NCBI GenBank assembly: GCA_015501595.1
Contig: JADNRX010000027.1
Location: 62,001-126,000 of the forward strand
Length of the DNA: 64,000 bases
Direction: 5' to 3'
Source of the DNA: Hymenopellis radicata
Taxonomy: Eukaryota > Basidiomycota > Agaricomycetes > Agaricales > Physalacriaceae
Shown here: one piece after another, positions 31,412-43,007 of the stretch
Position numbering within the stretch: the stretch's first letter is position 1
How the letters are laid out: each line of letters opens with the position of its first letter
Notes under the pieces: model-generated
The model's database searches: none
Told to the model about the DNA's origin: nothing
What the model saw: the letters and a program-made list of their open reading frames with translations, nothing else
Translations under genes and position numbers: made by a program

Positions 31412-33148
31412 CTAGTCATGGCTGAGATAGAATTCAAACCCATCCCTCTTCAACGCGGCCAGATCCGCTACATTGCTCGGTCTGAATTTAAACCATTGTG
31501 GTGCAATAATTGTCGCACGCTGAAGACAATTTGCGGTGTGGCGGGAGACTACCATCTTCACAAAAATGTCTTCAATAAGCCCCGCAGTGAGTGAGTGCAG
31601 CTCCATACTACTTTTGGATAGGTTGAAGATGTCAATTGTAAATGTGCGGAGGTGTGGAAGCAAATTCGGTGCATTATGGGGTGCAGAGGTGGGGGGCAGA
31701 GAAAGGCTGGATGGTGAAGAGATATCCAATCTCCCGGCGTCATCACGGTATGTCACCAGCTCGGATACAACAACATATGCAACGGCCTGTGAGAAGTCGC
31801 TCACACCCATTATGGACAAACTTTCGAGGGAATGGCACGCTTCATGTCGCAGCACATCGATGATCGAGTTACCAGCAAATCCGGTCAACGTGATGCCCAC
31901 AGGAAATGCGAGCGATAACTTGGTCAGGGCGCACTGAGAACGTCCTAGCGAAAACAAAGTACGCTGTACAATGCTTGTACTGCAGAGATCAATGGAGAGG
32001 CTTTTGAGACGTGGTGTCACCAGAGCCTTTATCTCCACGCCCAAATCCGCCAGGAAGTTGGCCACAGTCAACGCGGTCAACGAGGATATGTTTGGCAAAG
32101 AAACCCGCCAGTTCAAGTCGCGCAGCGCGGGCAAAGTCACCTGCTGGGTCGACTCAGATGGCGCAAGGGTCGCGTATGTGGTGTCAAGAAGGATTTTGAT
32201 GTCGACTGTAAGAGTTTGTATCTGTGACACTCTACGCAAAATTGCAACGACGCTGTCGACATACTGGTCCATGTACCGCAGATGCAGCCCGGAGCCCTCT
32301 GACGCGCGGAGCGTGAGATGTTGGATGGATTCCCAACTGAGGTTTATGCCTGGGTTGGACCAGAATCTGACAACGTCTATGGCGAGGCTGCTGAGGACGC
32401 CTTGGGGAAATATGACTTTGAGGAAATCTGGTGCGTCCCAAAAGGAATGGGAATCCTCTACCCGTATGTCAAGCGATTTCAAGTTGTGAAGGAGAGACGC
32501 AATTCGCCTGAACTCGTAAGACTCAAGCGTCGCCGGAGCCTTGATGGACAGTTTTTCCAACCGCGGTGCAGCCGATAGAAGCGGGGAGAATAATGTAGAG
32601 CCATGGTGGAAATGCTTATCCGCCTCGATGCTGATACGCCCATGCAGACCGCGTCCTGCAGAAAGATTCATGGCGAATGCCAAGCGACGTAAGGTGTGGC
32701 GAGCGGATATTCCATGGGAGGGGAAGTAGAAGTCGTGCTTGATCCACAGCGGCGAGAATGCCACAGCGGCGTGATACCAGGCGCGGCACACGCTAGCCAC
32801 GTTCCAAGGCGCGGGAGTACCAAAGGATAAGATAGGTTCATCGGACGTGGGCATACATAGGAGGAAGATCTCCCCAAGAACGTCGCTAGAGAGACGGCGA
32901 ATAGGACTCAGGATCGCGTCATATCCCTCCTTTTCCCGAACGATGCCCTTGCGCATTCTCTTCAAAGATTGCATAGTACTGTCAATCTTCTTGAGGTTAT
33001 CAAGGGCAACTTCGCGCGCAGTGGAGGCCGCAATAAAATCTTCTTCAGAGGGTTGTTCGTTGCTGTGCAAGAGCGGCGCCAGTCGACGCCAGAGATTTCC
33101 GTCGATGTTAGGCAGGGTGCCAATGGAGTCATTGTGGAACGATATCAA
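31412..33148 (-). CDS. F-box protein, single exon, 578 aa
   Basis: Intact frame from 33148. A basic helical segment (about residues 45-85, coiled-coil-like) precedes the F-box: ILSPIRRLSSDVLGEIFLLC and APWNVASVCRAWYHAAVA (about 80-145). Leucine-rich repeat-like sequence fills the rest. It has the same architecture as the gene at 8021 and is a probable substrate receptor of an SCF ubiquitin ligase with unknown target. The ATG at 33148 is the first in frame. Confidence 0.85.
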   Translation of the reverse strand: MISFHNDSIGTLPNIDGNLWRRLAPLLHSNEQPSEEDFIAASTAREVALDNLKKIDSTMQSLKRMRKGIVREKEGYDAILSPIRRLSSDVLGEIFLLCMPTSDEPILSFGTPAPWNVASVCRAWYHAAVAFSPLWIKHDFYFPSHGISARHTLRRLAFAMNLSAGRGLHGRISIEADKHFHHGSTLFSPLLSAAPRLEKLSIKAPATLESYEFRRIASLLHNLKSLDIRVEDSHSFWDAPDFLKVIFPQGVLSSLAIDVVRFWSNPGINLSWESIQHLTLRASEGSGLHLRYMDQYVDSVVAILRRVSQIQTLTVDIKILLDTTYATLAPSESTQQVTLPALRDLNWRVSLPNISSLTALTVANFLADLGVEIKALVTPRLKSLSIDLCSTSIVQRTLFSLGRSQCALTKLSLAFPVGITLTGFAGNSIIDVLRHEACHSLESLSIMGVSDFSQAVAYVVVSELVTYRDDAGRLDISSPSSLSLPPTSAPHNAPNLLPHLRTFTIDIFNLSKSSMELHSLTAGLIEDIFVKMVVSRHTANCLQRATIIAPQWFKFRPSNVADLAALKRDGFEFYLSHD

Positions 33149-34468
33149 CCATGATGAAGCTAGAGGCTAGTTGTCGTAAGTCACCCCAACAAAGATTCTC
33201 CTACGCACTCACCTGGGATGGTACAGGGAATACCTGCACTATGTTCCGCAAGTATTCTGATAATGACCGTTGCAGATCAGCAAGTGTTGCTTCGGCACGG
33301 CAATTGCCGACCCAGCTTCATGTCATACCACCGCCTTGACCACCAACAATGCGCATGCCTTACAGGCCGGCTACTCCCCCCCAATGACGGCCTTTCAGAC
33401 ATCGAAAAAATAACAGAAAGGACTTCGACGATATACCGTGATCAAGAGGGAATCCAAGGACCTTTGCATACACAGGGAGCTTCACGGTGTGGGTGACGCG
33501 TTCTGAGCAAGCTGCCACTGACCATTGGTTTCAACCGTACTTAGTGTCCTTTAAAGCTCGCGTCGGATTCGCTAGTCTGTGGACTTCCTCGATTGACCTC
33601 TTCGCCCTTGCTGCGCGCTTACCTATGCCTTTCGCCAACATTGTCTACCACGAAGCTACCTGCTTGAACTTGCGGACTATCTTGCTGTGGCAGAAAAGTA
33701 TCAATACAGCGTGCAATTCAAGGAGGTCGAGCCGAAAAAATACGACTGGAGCAGCATCATCGTCATTGTTTCTGAGCCAAACCGAACGTTTATACCAGTA
33801 TTGCTCGGTAAAACGCTTAGAACATAAGACGCTCGTTGTTCAGTTTGCTTGGGGGGCGTAGTCAGAACGAGACAATGGGCGACTACCGCTAAAGGTGCCG
33901 GGTTAAAAGTCGACCATATCCCCGGAACTTACCTGGCCACTCAGACTCGCTTTGGGACTAGCTAAGTATATGAACGAAGAATGAGTGACTATGCGCAGTC
34001 GACTCGGATCAGCTCCCGTTCATATCTTTCGCAAGTTCATATCTTTCGCATCTTTGATTCGTTCATTTGAGCTTCGGCCCATAATCACGTTGTAACCACA
34101 CGGTTCACGCAGAACTGGTTATCAGGGTTCATGTCCTACGGATATTCGGTTCGTGTCCTATTCAATCGAAAAGTTCCCTCTGCCTCGTGGATACTTGGCT
34201 TTTGTTCTCACTGTTGCATCAGGCTGCGAGCGTGCTTGATGTGCGTCCTACCTCATACTGGCCATTGACTGGCTCGGCGTATTGAATCAGCAATTACATC
34301 AGATTCTCAATGACTCCCTAGGACTTCTCGAGATCACTATTGTGATGGACGCCCAGCTAGAAGGCAGCTTACGATCCTTTGTTTTTAGTGTCGTACCATT
34401 CACCTGTACCCGCCTTTCGAGGAGCGTCTTAAAGAACGTGCAGAGCACTTTACTTGTTACAGTCCATC
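33149..34468. other. Gene-poor region with a possible coding fragment
   Basis: Around 33650-33825 one plus-strand frame reads YLLELADYLAVAEKYQYSVQ and continues about 35 codons to a stop. This looks coding but no domain or upstream exon is clear. A tandem pair GTTCATATCTTTCGCA occurs at 34018-34051. Confidence 0.35.
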
Positions 34469-35722
34469 ATGTCCTCGATTCTTGAGGAATTCGGCTTGAC
34501 CGAGGCGGACGCTCGATATATCTTTCAAACCCAACTGTACACCGACATTCTCTTCATCTTCTGCCATGCCATCCACACGTGTGTTTTCTTCGTCGCTTTG
34601 TATTATACTGGTAAGATTTCTTCACCACAAACACTCCGCCACATCGTCGTTGAGTATCCTTCTACAGTCAAGAATGGCTTCAACCGGCAAGGCATCGTCT
34701 TCGTCGGCATCATCACCTTCCTATGGTGCTCCGAAAGCGTCATTGTAGGCCTAGAGTGGGCGTTCCTCAACAACCTGTTCATTGTACATGGCGCCACACT
34801 GGACTCGAAACTACAGTATGCGCTCTTCGAACCGGTTCCCGGACGTCTTACGATCGATGTTCTCCGCGGTTTGAATGTCATCTTGGCCGACATGGTTCTG
34901 GTGAGTCCGGCGAGTGGCCCTCTCTTTGAGTCGGTGCTGACTCCGTCGATTAGATCTGGCGCTGCTGGGTGCTGTATGGGCGTAACTGGAAGGTCGTATC
35001 TGTACTCAGTCTCTTCTTAATCGCCGAGACGAGTGCGTTATTCGATTTATCCCTTGCTCTAAGCCTGTCTCATTCGTTCCGCAGCTAGTTTTGCCATGAT
35101 CCTTGCCGCCGTCTCGGCTTCCACTGTGTCCGAGACCACCATTAGCATGACCAACTGGGTCCTCGCGTATTACGCCCTGACCGTGGCCACAAACAGTCTC
35201 TCCACATTCCTTATCATATCTCGCATCGTTCGATTCAGCAATGCAGTAAACATCAGCCTCAAGACGTATCGGGGTCTTGTCGAAATCCTCGTTGAATCGG
35301 CCTTGTTATATTCGGCTATCTATATATGCCTCATCATTCTATACGCGTACGAGTTCTACTCCGATGTGGTGTTTATGGGCATGTATGCCTATACCCAGGT
35401 GATGTCGTGCAGTATCACGGTAAGTGTGGTCTTCCGGCGCCTCCCATAGTAGTATGTTCTCAAGACTAATCCCACTTTATAGGGTATCGCGCCTACCCTT
35501 ATCATCGCCCGCGTCATGGCTGGACAATCGCGCCCAAACGACTCGTGGACGCGTCCTTCACTCCCCCACATGGGTACTAACACGCGATCCATGGTGGAGT
35601 CGATGCAGTTCGCCAGCCTACCGCATTCGCGTGCGGGGTACATCGACTTGGAGGATTTCCGACACACACCTCAATCCGAAAATGAGGGGTCTCGGCGAAT
35701 TGAGTACGGGAGGGCATTTTGA
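34469..35722 (+). CDS. Multi-TM membrane protein, 342 aa
   Basis: Exons 34469-34610, 34668-34900, 34954-35032, 35085-35419 and 35483-35722, all phases closing. Seven hydrophobic segments can be seen, starting with DILFIFCHAIHTCVFFVALYY and including FVGIITFLWCSESVIVGLEW. The motif LKTYRGLVEILVESA precedes segment six. The cytosolic tail is hydrophilic and starts MAGQSRPNDSWTRP. This is the organisation of the large, uncharacterised 7-TM families of Agaricomycetes (near DUF6533/DUF6534). It is the intact paralogue of the disrupted gene at 15149-17116; exons 1 and 3 have identical lengths in both. No ligand or function is known. Confidence 0.8.
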
Positions 35723-36076
35723 AGTTGCTGCCCCCCGCAACTTCATCCATTGGTTCTGCTGTATCTATTTTGCCTATGTACCCCAATCAATCTGAACATC
35801 ATTTACAGCCCTAGCCTTTCTGCCTGGCTGCTGCTCCTGCGACCTTGGTCTCATGCACAGAAGGTTTTATTCTTTTTAGGTCTTTGTCGCTTGCTGAGCC
35901 GAAGTTCATTCGACTTGACATTCTGAGGCTTCCCCACCGGCATCACATTTTCGATCTTGTGACTGAGAAAATGCGCCACACAATGTGTGAGACGAAGAAA
36001 GGGGCTGTCACGTGCAGGCAGGTCAAACAAACTTTTATTTGTGTGTCGGCGTTCAGACAAACTAAATGGTAAAGCA

Positions 36077-37331
36077 TCACAGGACAGCACTCTCAAGCCA
36101 TTCCAACAAATCCTTATTGACCTCGTCTGCCTGTTGTATCATGACCCAATGTCCCGCGTCGTAGTCTTGGAACGTAAAGTCCGGAGCGTGCTGAAAGAGC
36201 GATGCGCGAGACGTTGCAGCGATGCAGACGTAGTCCCGGAGAGCACCTCCGAAGAACACCGGCTTGGTGATGTTGGCGTTGGCAGCTGGTATATCTACCG
36301 GCATCCGTGAGCGAGTTGAAAAAAGGGCCCACATTCGAACATACCTTGACCATCCTTCATGTCAATGTCGGATGTCACGATCTTGTACCAATTCAGCGAG
36401 GGAGTGATGCCCGACGCAAGGAATGCCAATTTAGTGGTATCATATTCCTAGGGCTTCTAAGTACTTCCATGCATGACACGTTTGGATGGCAAAACATTAC
36501 CTCTTGTGATAGCCAGAACTCTGTGGTGGAGTTGGCTTCCAACCACGCTTGGAGCACCCCAGGAGGAGACCAGTGGGGAATCGTCAGCCGCGTATCTGTG
36601 GCGTAGCCCAGCGAGAAGAACGAGTCGATGTGGTCTTTTATAATTTGAGCAGCGCCGTCTTGGGAGAAAAAGGCCCAGTATCCCCAAGGGTTGTACCCAA
36701 CCGCTGCCTCAGACTACACGACATTTTGAGTCCATAGACGCCAAATACAAACAAAATGCGTACTGATGCCTCAAATTCTTCATAAACGAACCCGGGAGGA
36801 ACGAGATAGCCAACTGCATAGAATGCAAATGCAAGGAAACGATCTGGAAAGTAATTGGCCAACCGACTAGTTGGCTTAGATCCCCTAGTAGAAAGGAAAG
36901 GAGATCAGGTTCTAGCCACTGGCGTTAGGTAGGAAGAACACCAACCAATCATGTCCAATGGCAACAACCCTCTCCGCATCCTCGTGGTCCAATATCTCGA
37001 CAAGATCCTTCGTGATGAGACTGCTTTTATACGCCTCTACATCCTCAGGCTTGCCCGTCCCACCATACCCCAACATGTCAGGTACGACCAGTCCATATCC
37101 TTGAGCGGAGAAGAATTGAATTTGATACCGCCAGTCATACGACGAGCTCGGGAAGCCATGAAGGAAGAGCAGGTACGGTTTTGTCTCATCCTGAGGGGAG
37201 GAAAAGTAGTAGTGGTAGTTGATACCGCGCGAAACATTCAAGTCCTTGTAAAAGGCGGGGTCCACGGAAGGAGAAGAGAGGACGCCACAAAACAAGGCTA
37301 GTAAGGGAATGAAGATGTGCAGGACAGCCAT
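36077..37331 (-). CDS. Secreted epoxide-hydrolase-like alpha/beta hydrolase
   Basis: Exons 36946-37331, 36764-36884, 36501-36713, 36345-36447 and 36077-36294 give 346 residues. A signal peptide (MAVLHIFIPLLALFCGVLSS) precedes the alpha/beta hydrolase core: oxyanion-hole motif LFLHGFPSSSYDWR, nucleophile elbow GHDWGS (Asp nucleophile) and catalytic His in YDAGHWVM near the C-terminus. An Asp nucleophile with an HGFP motif is typical of epoxide hydrolases, which open epoxides to diols; dehalogenase activity is the main alternative. The gene ends 354 bases from the convergent multi-TM gene. All introns are 50-61 nt and the frame is intact. Confidence 0.85.
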
Positions 37332-38182
37332 CGTCGCATCCTGTCGACATTACTCTTCCGACGTCCTTTTGTAGATCGTTCGGATGAATTAGCTCGGGTC
37401 GCTCGGATACAGCGGTAGTGCGGACGTTACGAGAACGAAGCTCGAGTCACTGGTTGCTTAAGCGAATTGTAAGCGAAGCGGGCATCTCTTCGCCTGACCG
37501 AACTTCAAGAAGGGAACGTTTGTGGGTGCAGAACTGCTCAGCGTAGGAGTTAACATGGTAATGCGCAGAAGTAGAGGGTCCATTAGGGTGATTGTGGGAG
37601 AGAAGCCTCAGCAGTCTGCATTCTTTGACATCGTTCGAACACAAAGCGTTGACTTGGCGGTCAGATACGAATCTTGTTGCTGACACACTCGTGGCCAACT
37701 CGTGGCTCATGCGACCATCCGGCCTGCTTCAGCAAATCGCCGCAGTGCTCAAGTAATCATCGCAGAACCCACAGCTCCTTTGCGTCCTCTGGCATCCAGG
37801 TTCACCATGTACGGTACCGGTTTCGACAAGCAGGCCCAGTGAAACTGACATGACTACAACATCCGCTGCTCCGCTTTTCCGTCTGGTTATGCAGGAGGAA
37901 TCACAGCTGAGCTTGAAACCTGAAAACTATCGGGCATGTACGGTTCAAAATCTTACTCTCCCCGACCGATCTCAGGACGTGCGCACGGATGTCATAACCG
38001 CGATCGGGATCCAGTTTGACGACCACGTGTAGGCACACACTTTTGCCTTCCAACGGTCATCAACAACAGCCTGAGATTTATACAAAGGCCACCACGATCC
38101 GATTACTCTTCAAGGACGTAGAGGTGTAGTATACCCACTACTTTTTTTTTTGGCTGGCATCTGAAAACGAGAACAGAGTACA
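37332..38182. other. Intergenic between divergent genes
   Basis: Upstream regions of the hydrolase (minus) and the F-box gene (plus). Frames at 37447-37710 and 37850-38032 have no domain and are not called. Confidence 0.4.
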
Positions 38183-39643
38183 ATGTCCGACAATGCCCTC
38201 CCTTCTACATGTACAAGCTCTGTGACAGACCTTCGCAATGTTGTCGCTTGTCCCGTAGAAATGCTTGACACTGTCTCCGACGCGTCGCTAAATGTAGGGT
38301 CCAATCGTGCGGACGCACAGTCCGTCCTTCCTCCCATTCATTCCGTGTCCAACGAGATCCTACACGAGATTTTCATCTACTGCGTACCATCTCGGTCTAC
38401 CTCCAGCGAGATTTTAGCAGATACTGATTCGCTTAATGCTCATGTCGCACCGTGGACTCTTATACGTGTCTGTCATGGCTGGAGGGAGCTCGTCATCTCG
38501 TCTCCCCTTCTGTGGACGTTCTTCGCGTTGGACACCGATTCGCACCCTCAGAATATCAGCCCCCAGCAATGTGCGCAAAGGACGTGTCTCTACCTAGAGC
38601 GGTCCAGAAGCCTGTCCTTGTCGATTCTTATCGTTGATCCCATGGGACGAATGCCGAATCATCCCGTGCTACCTGTCTTAAGACACGCCATGTCACGTTG
38701 CACACGTTTAACGACAGACTCGTCTACTGTCTTCCTGCAAGCGTTGTCGGGGACTGTTTTCTCCAGCCTCAGTCTTCTTGAAGTGAACAGTGTTTCTTTC
38801 AGCTATCGACAAGTGCATGTAGATACGTTCAACACCGTCAGTGCGCCTAAATTGCAGACGGTGTTTTGTCTCGATCCTCGGTGGCAAAGCATGAAGTTGG
38901 TCTCCATACCATGGTCTCAGGTGACCATGGTCTACACACTTCCTATCTTCGACGACGTTGACCTCCAGTGGCTTCGGGAGATTCCACATGTTACAGAGCT
39001 TGGAGTTACTCTTCTCCGATCATCATTCATCCCCCCCGGCACTGTTATCTCCCTTCCCGAACTCGACGAGTTCACCTTAACGGAAGATGTAGGTGCAGGA
39101 TCCGGCTACTTAAAGGAGTTCATGTCGGCTCTAGTGCTCGACGCCCTTTCCTTCCTCCGACTCCGATATCTCGCGTCAACGCGTCTGCTTTTCCCCAGCC
39201 TCACGGCCGGACTCGCAGAGAGGCTGAAAAGACTGGCCATTAAATGTACGACACATGGTCATTCCGATAACATCCGGAATCTTCTTGAATTCATCTCCCA
39301 CTGTTCACAGCTCACCGATCTCGCCCTAGCAGATAATCCGCTCGAGGCAGCGTTTGTTACCGGGTTACGGTATTCATCCATGAGTCCAATACTTCCCCAT
39401 CTTCGGTTCCTCGACATTTCACTGTGCCTCAATCCGCCAAACGATGTAACGCCGCTTTTAGATATGTTGGAGTCTAGGTGCCCGAACGTCTCAGAAGATG
39501 CTTCGGTCAGCATGATACCGCCGGCTGACGAGCAGGATGGATGTTTGGATTCTTTGTGCGTACCGCCCTGGCTATATTTCCAGAAGGATAGCCGTTGGGA
39601 GGCCATCAAGGTTCGGAAGAACGTTTATGTAGAATTGAGATGA
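38183..39643 (+). CDS. F-box protein, single exon, 486 aa
   Basis: Intact frame. The F-box is at residues about 50-120: LPPIHSVSNEILHEIFIYCV, then APWTLIRVCHGWRELVISSP. Leucine-rich repeat-like sequence follows to the C-terminus. It lacks the N-terminal coiled coil of the two larger members. The start at 38183 follows a poly-T stretch and is the first in-frame ATG. Likely an SCF substrate receptor of the expanded mushroom family; substrate unknown. Confidence 0.85.
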   Translation: MSDNALPSTCTSSVTDLRNVVACPVEMLDTVSDASLNVGSNRADAQSVLPPIHSVSNEILHEIFIYCVPSRSTSSEILADTDSLNAHVAPWTLIRVCHGWRELVISSPLLWTFFALDTDSHPQNISPQQCAQRTCLYLERSRSLSLSILIVDPMGRMPNHPVLPVLRHAMSRCTRLTTDSSTVFLQALSGTVFSSLSLLEVNSVSFSYRQVHVDTFNTVSAPKLQTVFCLDPRWQSMKLVSIPWSQVTMVYTLPIFDDVDLQWLREIPHVTELGVTLLRSSFIPPGTVISLPELDEFTLTEDVGAGSGYLKEFMSALVLDALSFLRLRYLASTRLLFPSLTAGLAERLKRLAIKCTTHGHSDNIRNLLEFISHCSQLTDLALADNPLEAAFVTGLRYSSMSPILPHLRFLDISLCLNPPNDVTPLLDMLESRCPNVSEDASVSMIPPADEQDGCLDSLCVPPWLYFQKDSRWEAIKVRKNVYVELR

Positions 39644-40090
39644 CTTTCTCTGCATTTACCTCTACGCGTCGCTTTAATACGCGTTCTGATGTTATCCCTC
39701 GAAGTCGCGGAAGCGTTTCGCTCGTTCATGAATTCAGTTGTTCTTGCACCCGGAGAATAACACCTACGGCTTCGACACCCTGCTTCTGGTTTCAATTTGT
39801 CTCCCAGTGTTCAAGATAGCGGCAGTGTCTACTGAAAGAAACAAACCATGAGGCCAACTAGCTCAAGAGATTCCAAAACTATGCTGTGTTCCTCTCCTTG
39901 TTCGCGAGCAGAACGGGCGACACGTCAAGTCTGCCTGCGATTGGTCCCTTCGCTCATAGGGCTGCGAGTCGCATTCTAGCCAGCAAGTGGAGAGCATAGT
40001 AGTCGAACGTTAGAATCATCGAGACCGGACGAGCTGTTCGTCCAAAATATTAGCGCGTCATTACATGAATATGAAGAGTGCGAAAACTAG
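39644..40090. other. Intergenic, nothing recognised
   Basis: 3' flanks of two convergent genes; no gene seen. Confidence 0.4.
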
Positions 40091-42238
40091 CTATTCCGTT
40101 CTCTTACTGTTCTTGCTATCCTTCTCGTCATCCGTAACATACTCCGCTGTCTCCAGCTCCCGAATCGTCTCAACAGGTCCTGTGAACCAATATCTGCCTC
40201 CATATCTTGGGAAGAAGTAATAGCACAGCGACAGTGCTACCACTCCCCCGACCACCACGATTGTATAATTCATACTCTCGGATGTTGGATCTGGCACGGC
40301 TGGGAAGAGGAACACGACTATCATGAAGATCATGTACGCCGATGCTATGAAAGCTATCGGTGCGCTCTAGAGTTTGAATTAGACAGGATGAACGAGAGAC
40401 TTGAACCGAGACACGTACAAGGAGTCCTAAATTGAACGGTCCAGGTGTGAACTTCGAGCCTCCTACCCATCTCGCAACGATGGGGGTCACAAAACCAATG
40501 TATTGACACACAACGGACATCGTGAAGACTGCGGTTATCGCCAATGGACCAGCAAACGATATCAATGCGAGAAGGAGAGAAAGGGTGGCAAGGAAGATGA
40601 CAGCATGTACTGGAGTTTTTGTCTGTGGATTGATGTTGTACAGAAGGCGTGATAGAGGCAGTGCGTTGTCCCGCGAGAATGCGAAGACTTGTCGTGAACC
40701 AGCAATCAACTGACGAGAGGTAAGCCTGTCAAATATTCAAGGATGAGGCGTTTATTACGAACATAGTCCATGCCGGTCATCCATAAGGTGATGATCATGA
40801 ATGCCCAAATTACGAGCGTTCCGGCTTTGCCTACACTGTTGAATACAATCTTGGACACGGTTAGCTCAGTTGAGAGCTTTGAATCAGAAATACTTACAGT
40901 AGCCATTGGCTGGCCTATGGGGTTTCCAATAACGGACGCCAGATCGTCTCCGATATAGAAGGCGAGAACAATGTTGACGACTGAACGAACATTAAAGTTT
41001 GACTAAGGGAAAAGACAAGAGACATACTCCAACCGAGCGTGGTGCTAACCAGGACTGTGCTCATAATAGCGAAGGGGACAGCCGTCGGTGCATTCCGCGC
41101 TTCTTCACTGATGTGCACACTTGTGTCAAAACCCGCTATGAAGAGTCATTTGAGAATACTCTATGAGGCCAAGGAAGTTCTTACCGACTGTCCATGCCGG
41201 CGCGAGAAAACTCAAGATAAACGAGAAGCCATTCGGCCAACCAGAAGCTACACAGAACACTTCGATAGAAATACAAACTTCGAGTAGTTGACTTACTGTT
41301 CTCGAAGTGGGTAAACGCGTACGACGGGGTATTGTGTAAGTTCGATGGTGTAGAAACCGGGAGAACAATGATAACGGCCAGGAATAGTCTGTACTCAGTC
41401 AGCAAACGAAACTCACGCGATCAGACGGAAGCCCGCTAACTCACGCTAGATTGAGGAACATGTAGACATATTGCAGTCTTGCAATTATTTTCGTAGCCAT
41501 GCTGGCGGCGATTGCATGCATAACCATGAGAGCGGCGTAAACACCACTAATCTCGATGAGTTCGGTGGAAGATGTGGGCGTGAACGAGACCTACTAGACC
41601 TGCGCATTAGTGGCCACGAATTGGCCGTCCGTCCCTATGTTTGCTGCTGCCATGATTTGCGTTGCAACACCCCAATCGACACTGGCCATGCCTGCGATAT
41701 ACGCGGCGGTGTTGACATCTGTGTAAGCAGGTCAATCAGGGCTAACGGGGATAGAGAGCATTGTGATGCGTACATCCAATCAACCATGAGAGCACCTTGC
41801 GATACCTCGGCGACGAGAACTGGAAAGTCCAATAGTACAAGCCTCCCGCTGTAGGCGCCGCTGATCCTAGTTCCGCCATCGCGAGAGCCACGGTGATTAA
41901 GAAGCAGCTGCACGTAAACCACTAATAGAAGTTTTTCATCAGAATATCGTCGGATGACGAGGTATCGATATTACCCCCCAGACCATAGCACATGTGCCGC
42001 CATACGGAATTGAGTAGAGTAAGACCGCCCTAAACAAAGGAAGATGAGGATACCGTTTTATGCGGCAACAGAAGCCACGGGCTTACGCGATCGACTGAAC
42101 CACACCAACAATCGTGAAACAAAGGCCAAACAATTCCAAGCGACCAAAGTCTCGCTTGAACTCCTGCTTGTACCCGAGGCGCGCCAAAAGGTCCTCGTCG
42201 TTGAAGGCTCCTCTTTCTACTTTGGCTGCTTGGTCCAT
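40091..42238 (-). CDS. APC-family transporter, GABA/choline permease type
   Basis: Twelve exons close in frame to 526 residues: 42087-42238, 41975-42029, 41774-41921, 41600-41718, 41445-41551, 41297-41388, 41185-41247, 41028-41135, 40898-40980, 40763-40849, 40419-40709, 40091-40366. Twelve membrane segments are expected. Landmarks: RLELFGLCFTIVGVVQSIA (TM1), AELGSAAPTAGGLYYWTFQF, AGFDTSVHISEEARNAP (conserved loop of this branch), AGSRQVFAFSRDNALP and a charged C-terminal tail. It resembles fungal Uga4 (GABA) and Hnm1 (choline) permeases, importing an amine or amino acid with protons at the plasma membrane or vacuole; substrate cannot be told. An in-frame ATG at 42283 would add 15 residues. 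Confidence 0.9.
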
Positions 42239-43007
42239 CGCTGCGTGAGAGGGAGACACGGTAAGGAAGGGTCGGCCAGCCAAGACGCAGCTGGATTATA
42301 TTTCAGTTTCAGAGTGGCAGAAACTCAAGGGATGTGAACGCCTGTGACGGTAGTCCCACGATATAGAAAAGAAGTCCCTCAGCCACATGTCACCACCGAG
42401 GACACCTGTCAGGTTGGGCTACCCCCGGCTGGAGAAAATCAGGTTCAGGTTCCACCTGCTGAATGGCCTAGCCTTCATCCGTTGGGTGGCCGACGCTGCT
42501 GCGAGGGGATATTGAGGGGATACACCTCGATATGAAGGGAGTTCGTCTCAAAAAAGGCTCCGAGTGATCGGCCTTCCTGTTTTGGTCGTCAACCGATCGT
42601 TTGTTCGATTCTGTGTCCGGGCGGGATTCGCGGTAAGTGCCAGGCAGCGAAGCCTTGAGGGTAGCTTGACATCCACAATCATCAATGCGTCAACGTTCTC
42701 GAGTTTTATGATGTCTGAGACTCTATGTACCCCCAGATTTACGGCACGTCTCCAGGTACAAGTTCACCCTCCCATTAACATCGAGCTCGGTGTGGCGTCA
42801 GGCTGTCAGGAACGAATGTAACTATTTTCGACCTCGACCACCGACCGCAGTCCGCACGTAAGTCCCGTAACGATGGATTCACTGTGTAAAGATGACCGAG
42901 ATAGGAATAAAGATAACATTGCTCGTGAAATACATGTCAACTTAGCCGATACAAAGCAATTACATTACACCTGGATACTACATAAAAGAACGAAGACCAA
43001 GAATCAT
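42239..43007. other. Intergenic, nothing recognised
   Basis: Promoter region of the transporter and 3' flank of the next gene. Short frames only. Confidence 0.4.
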
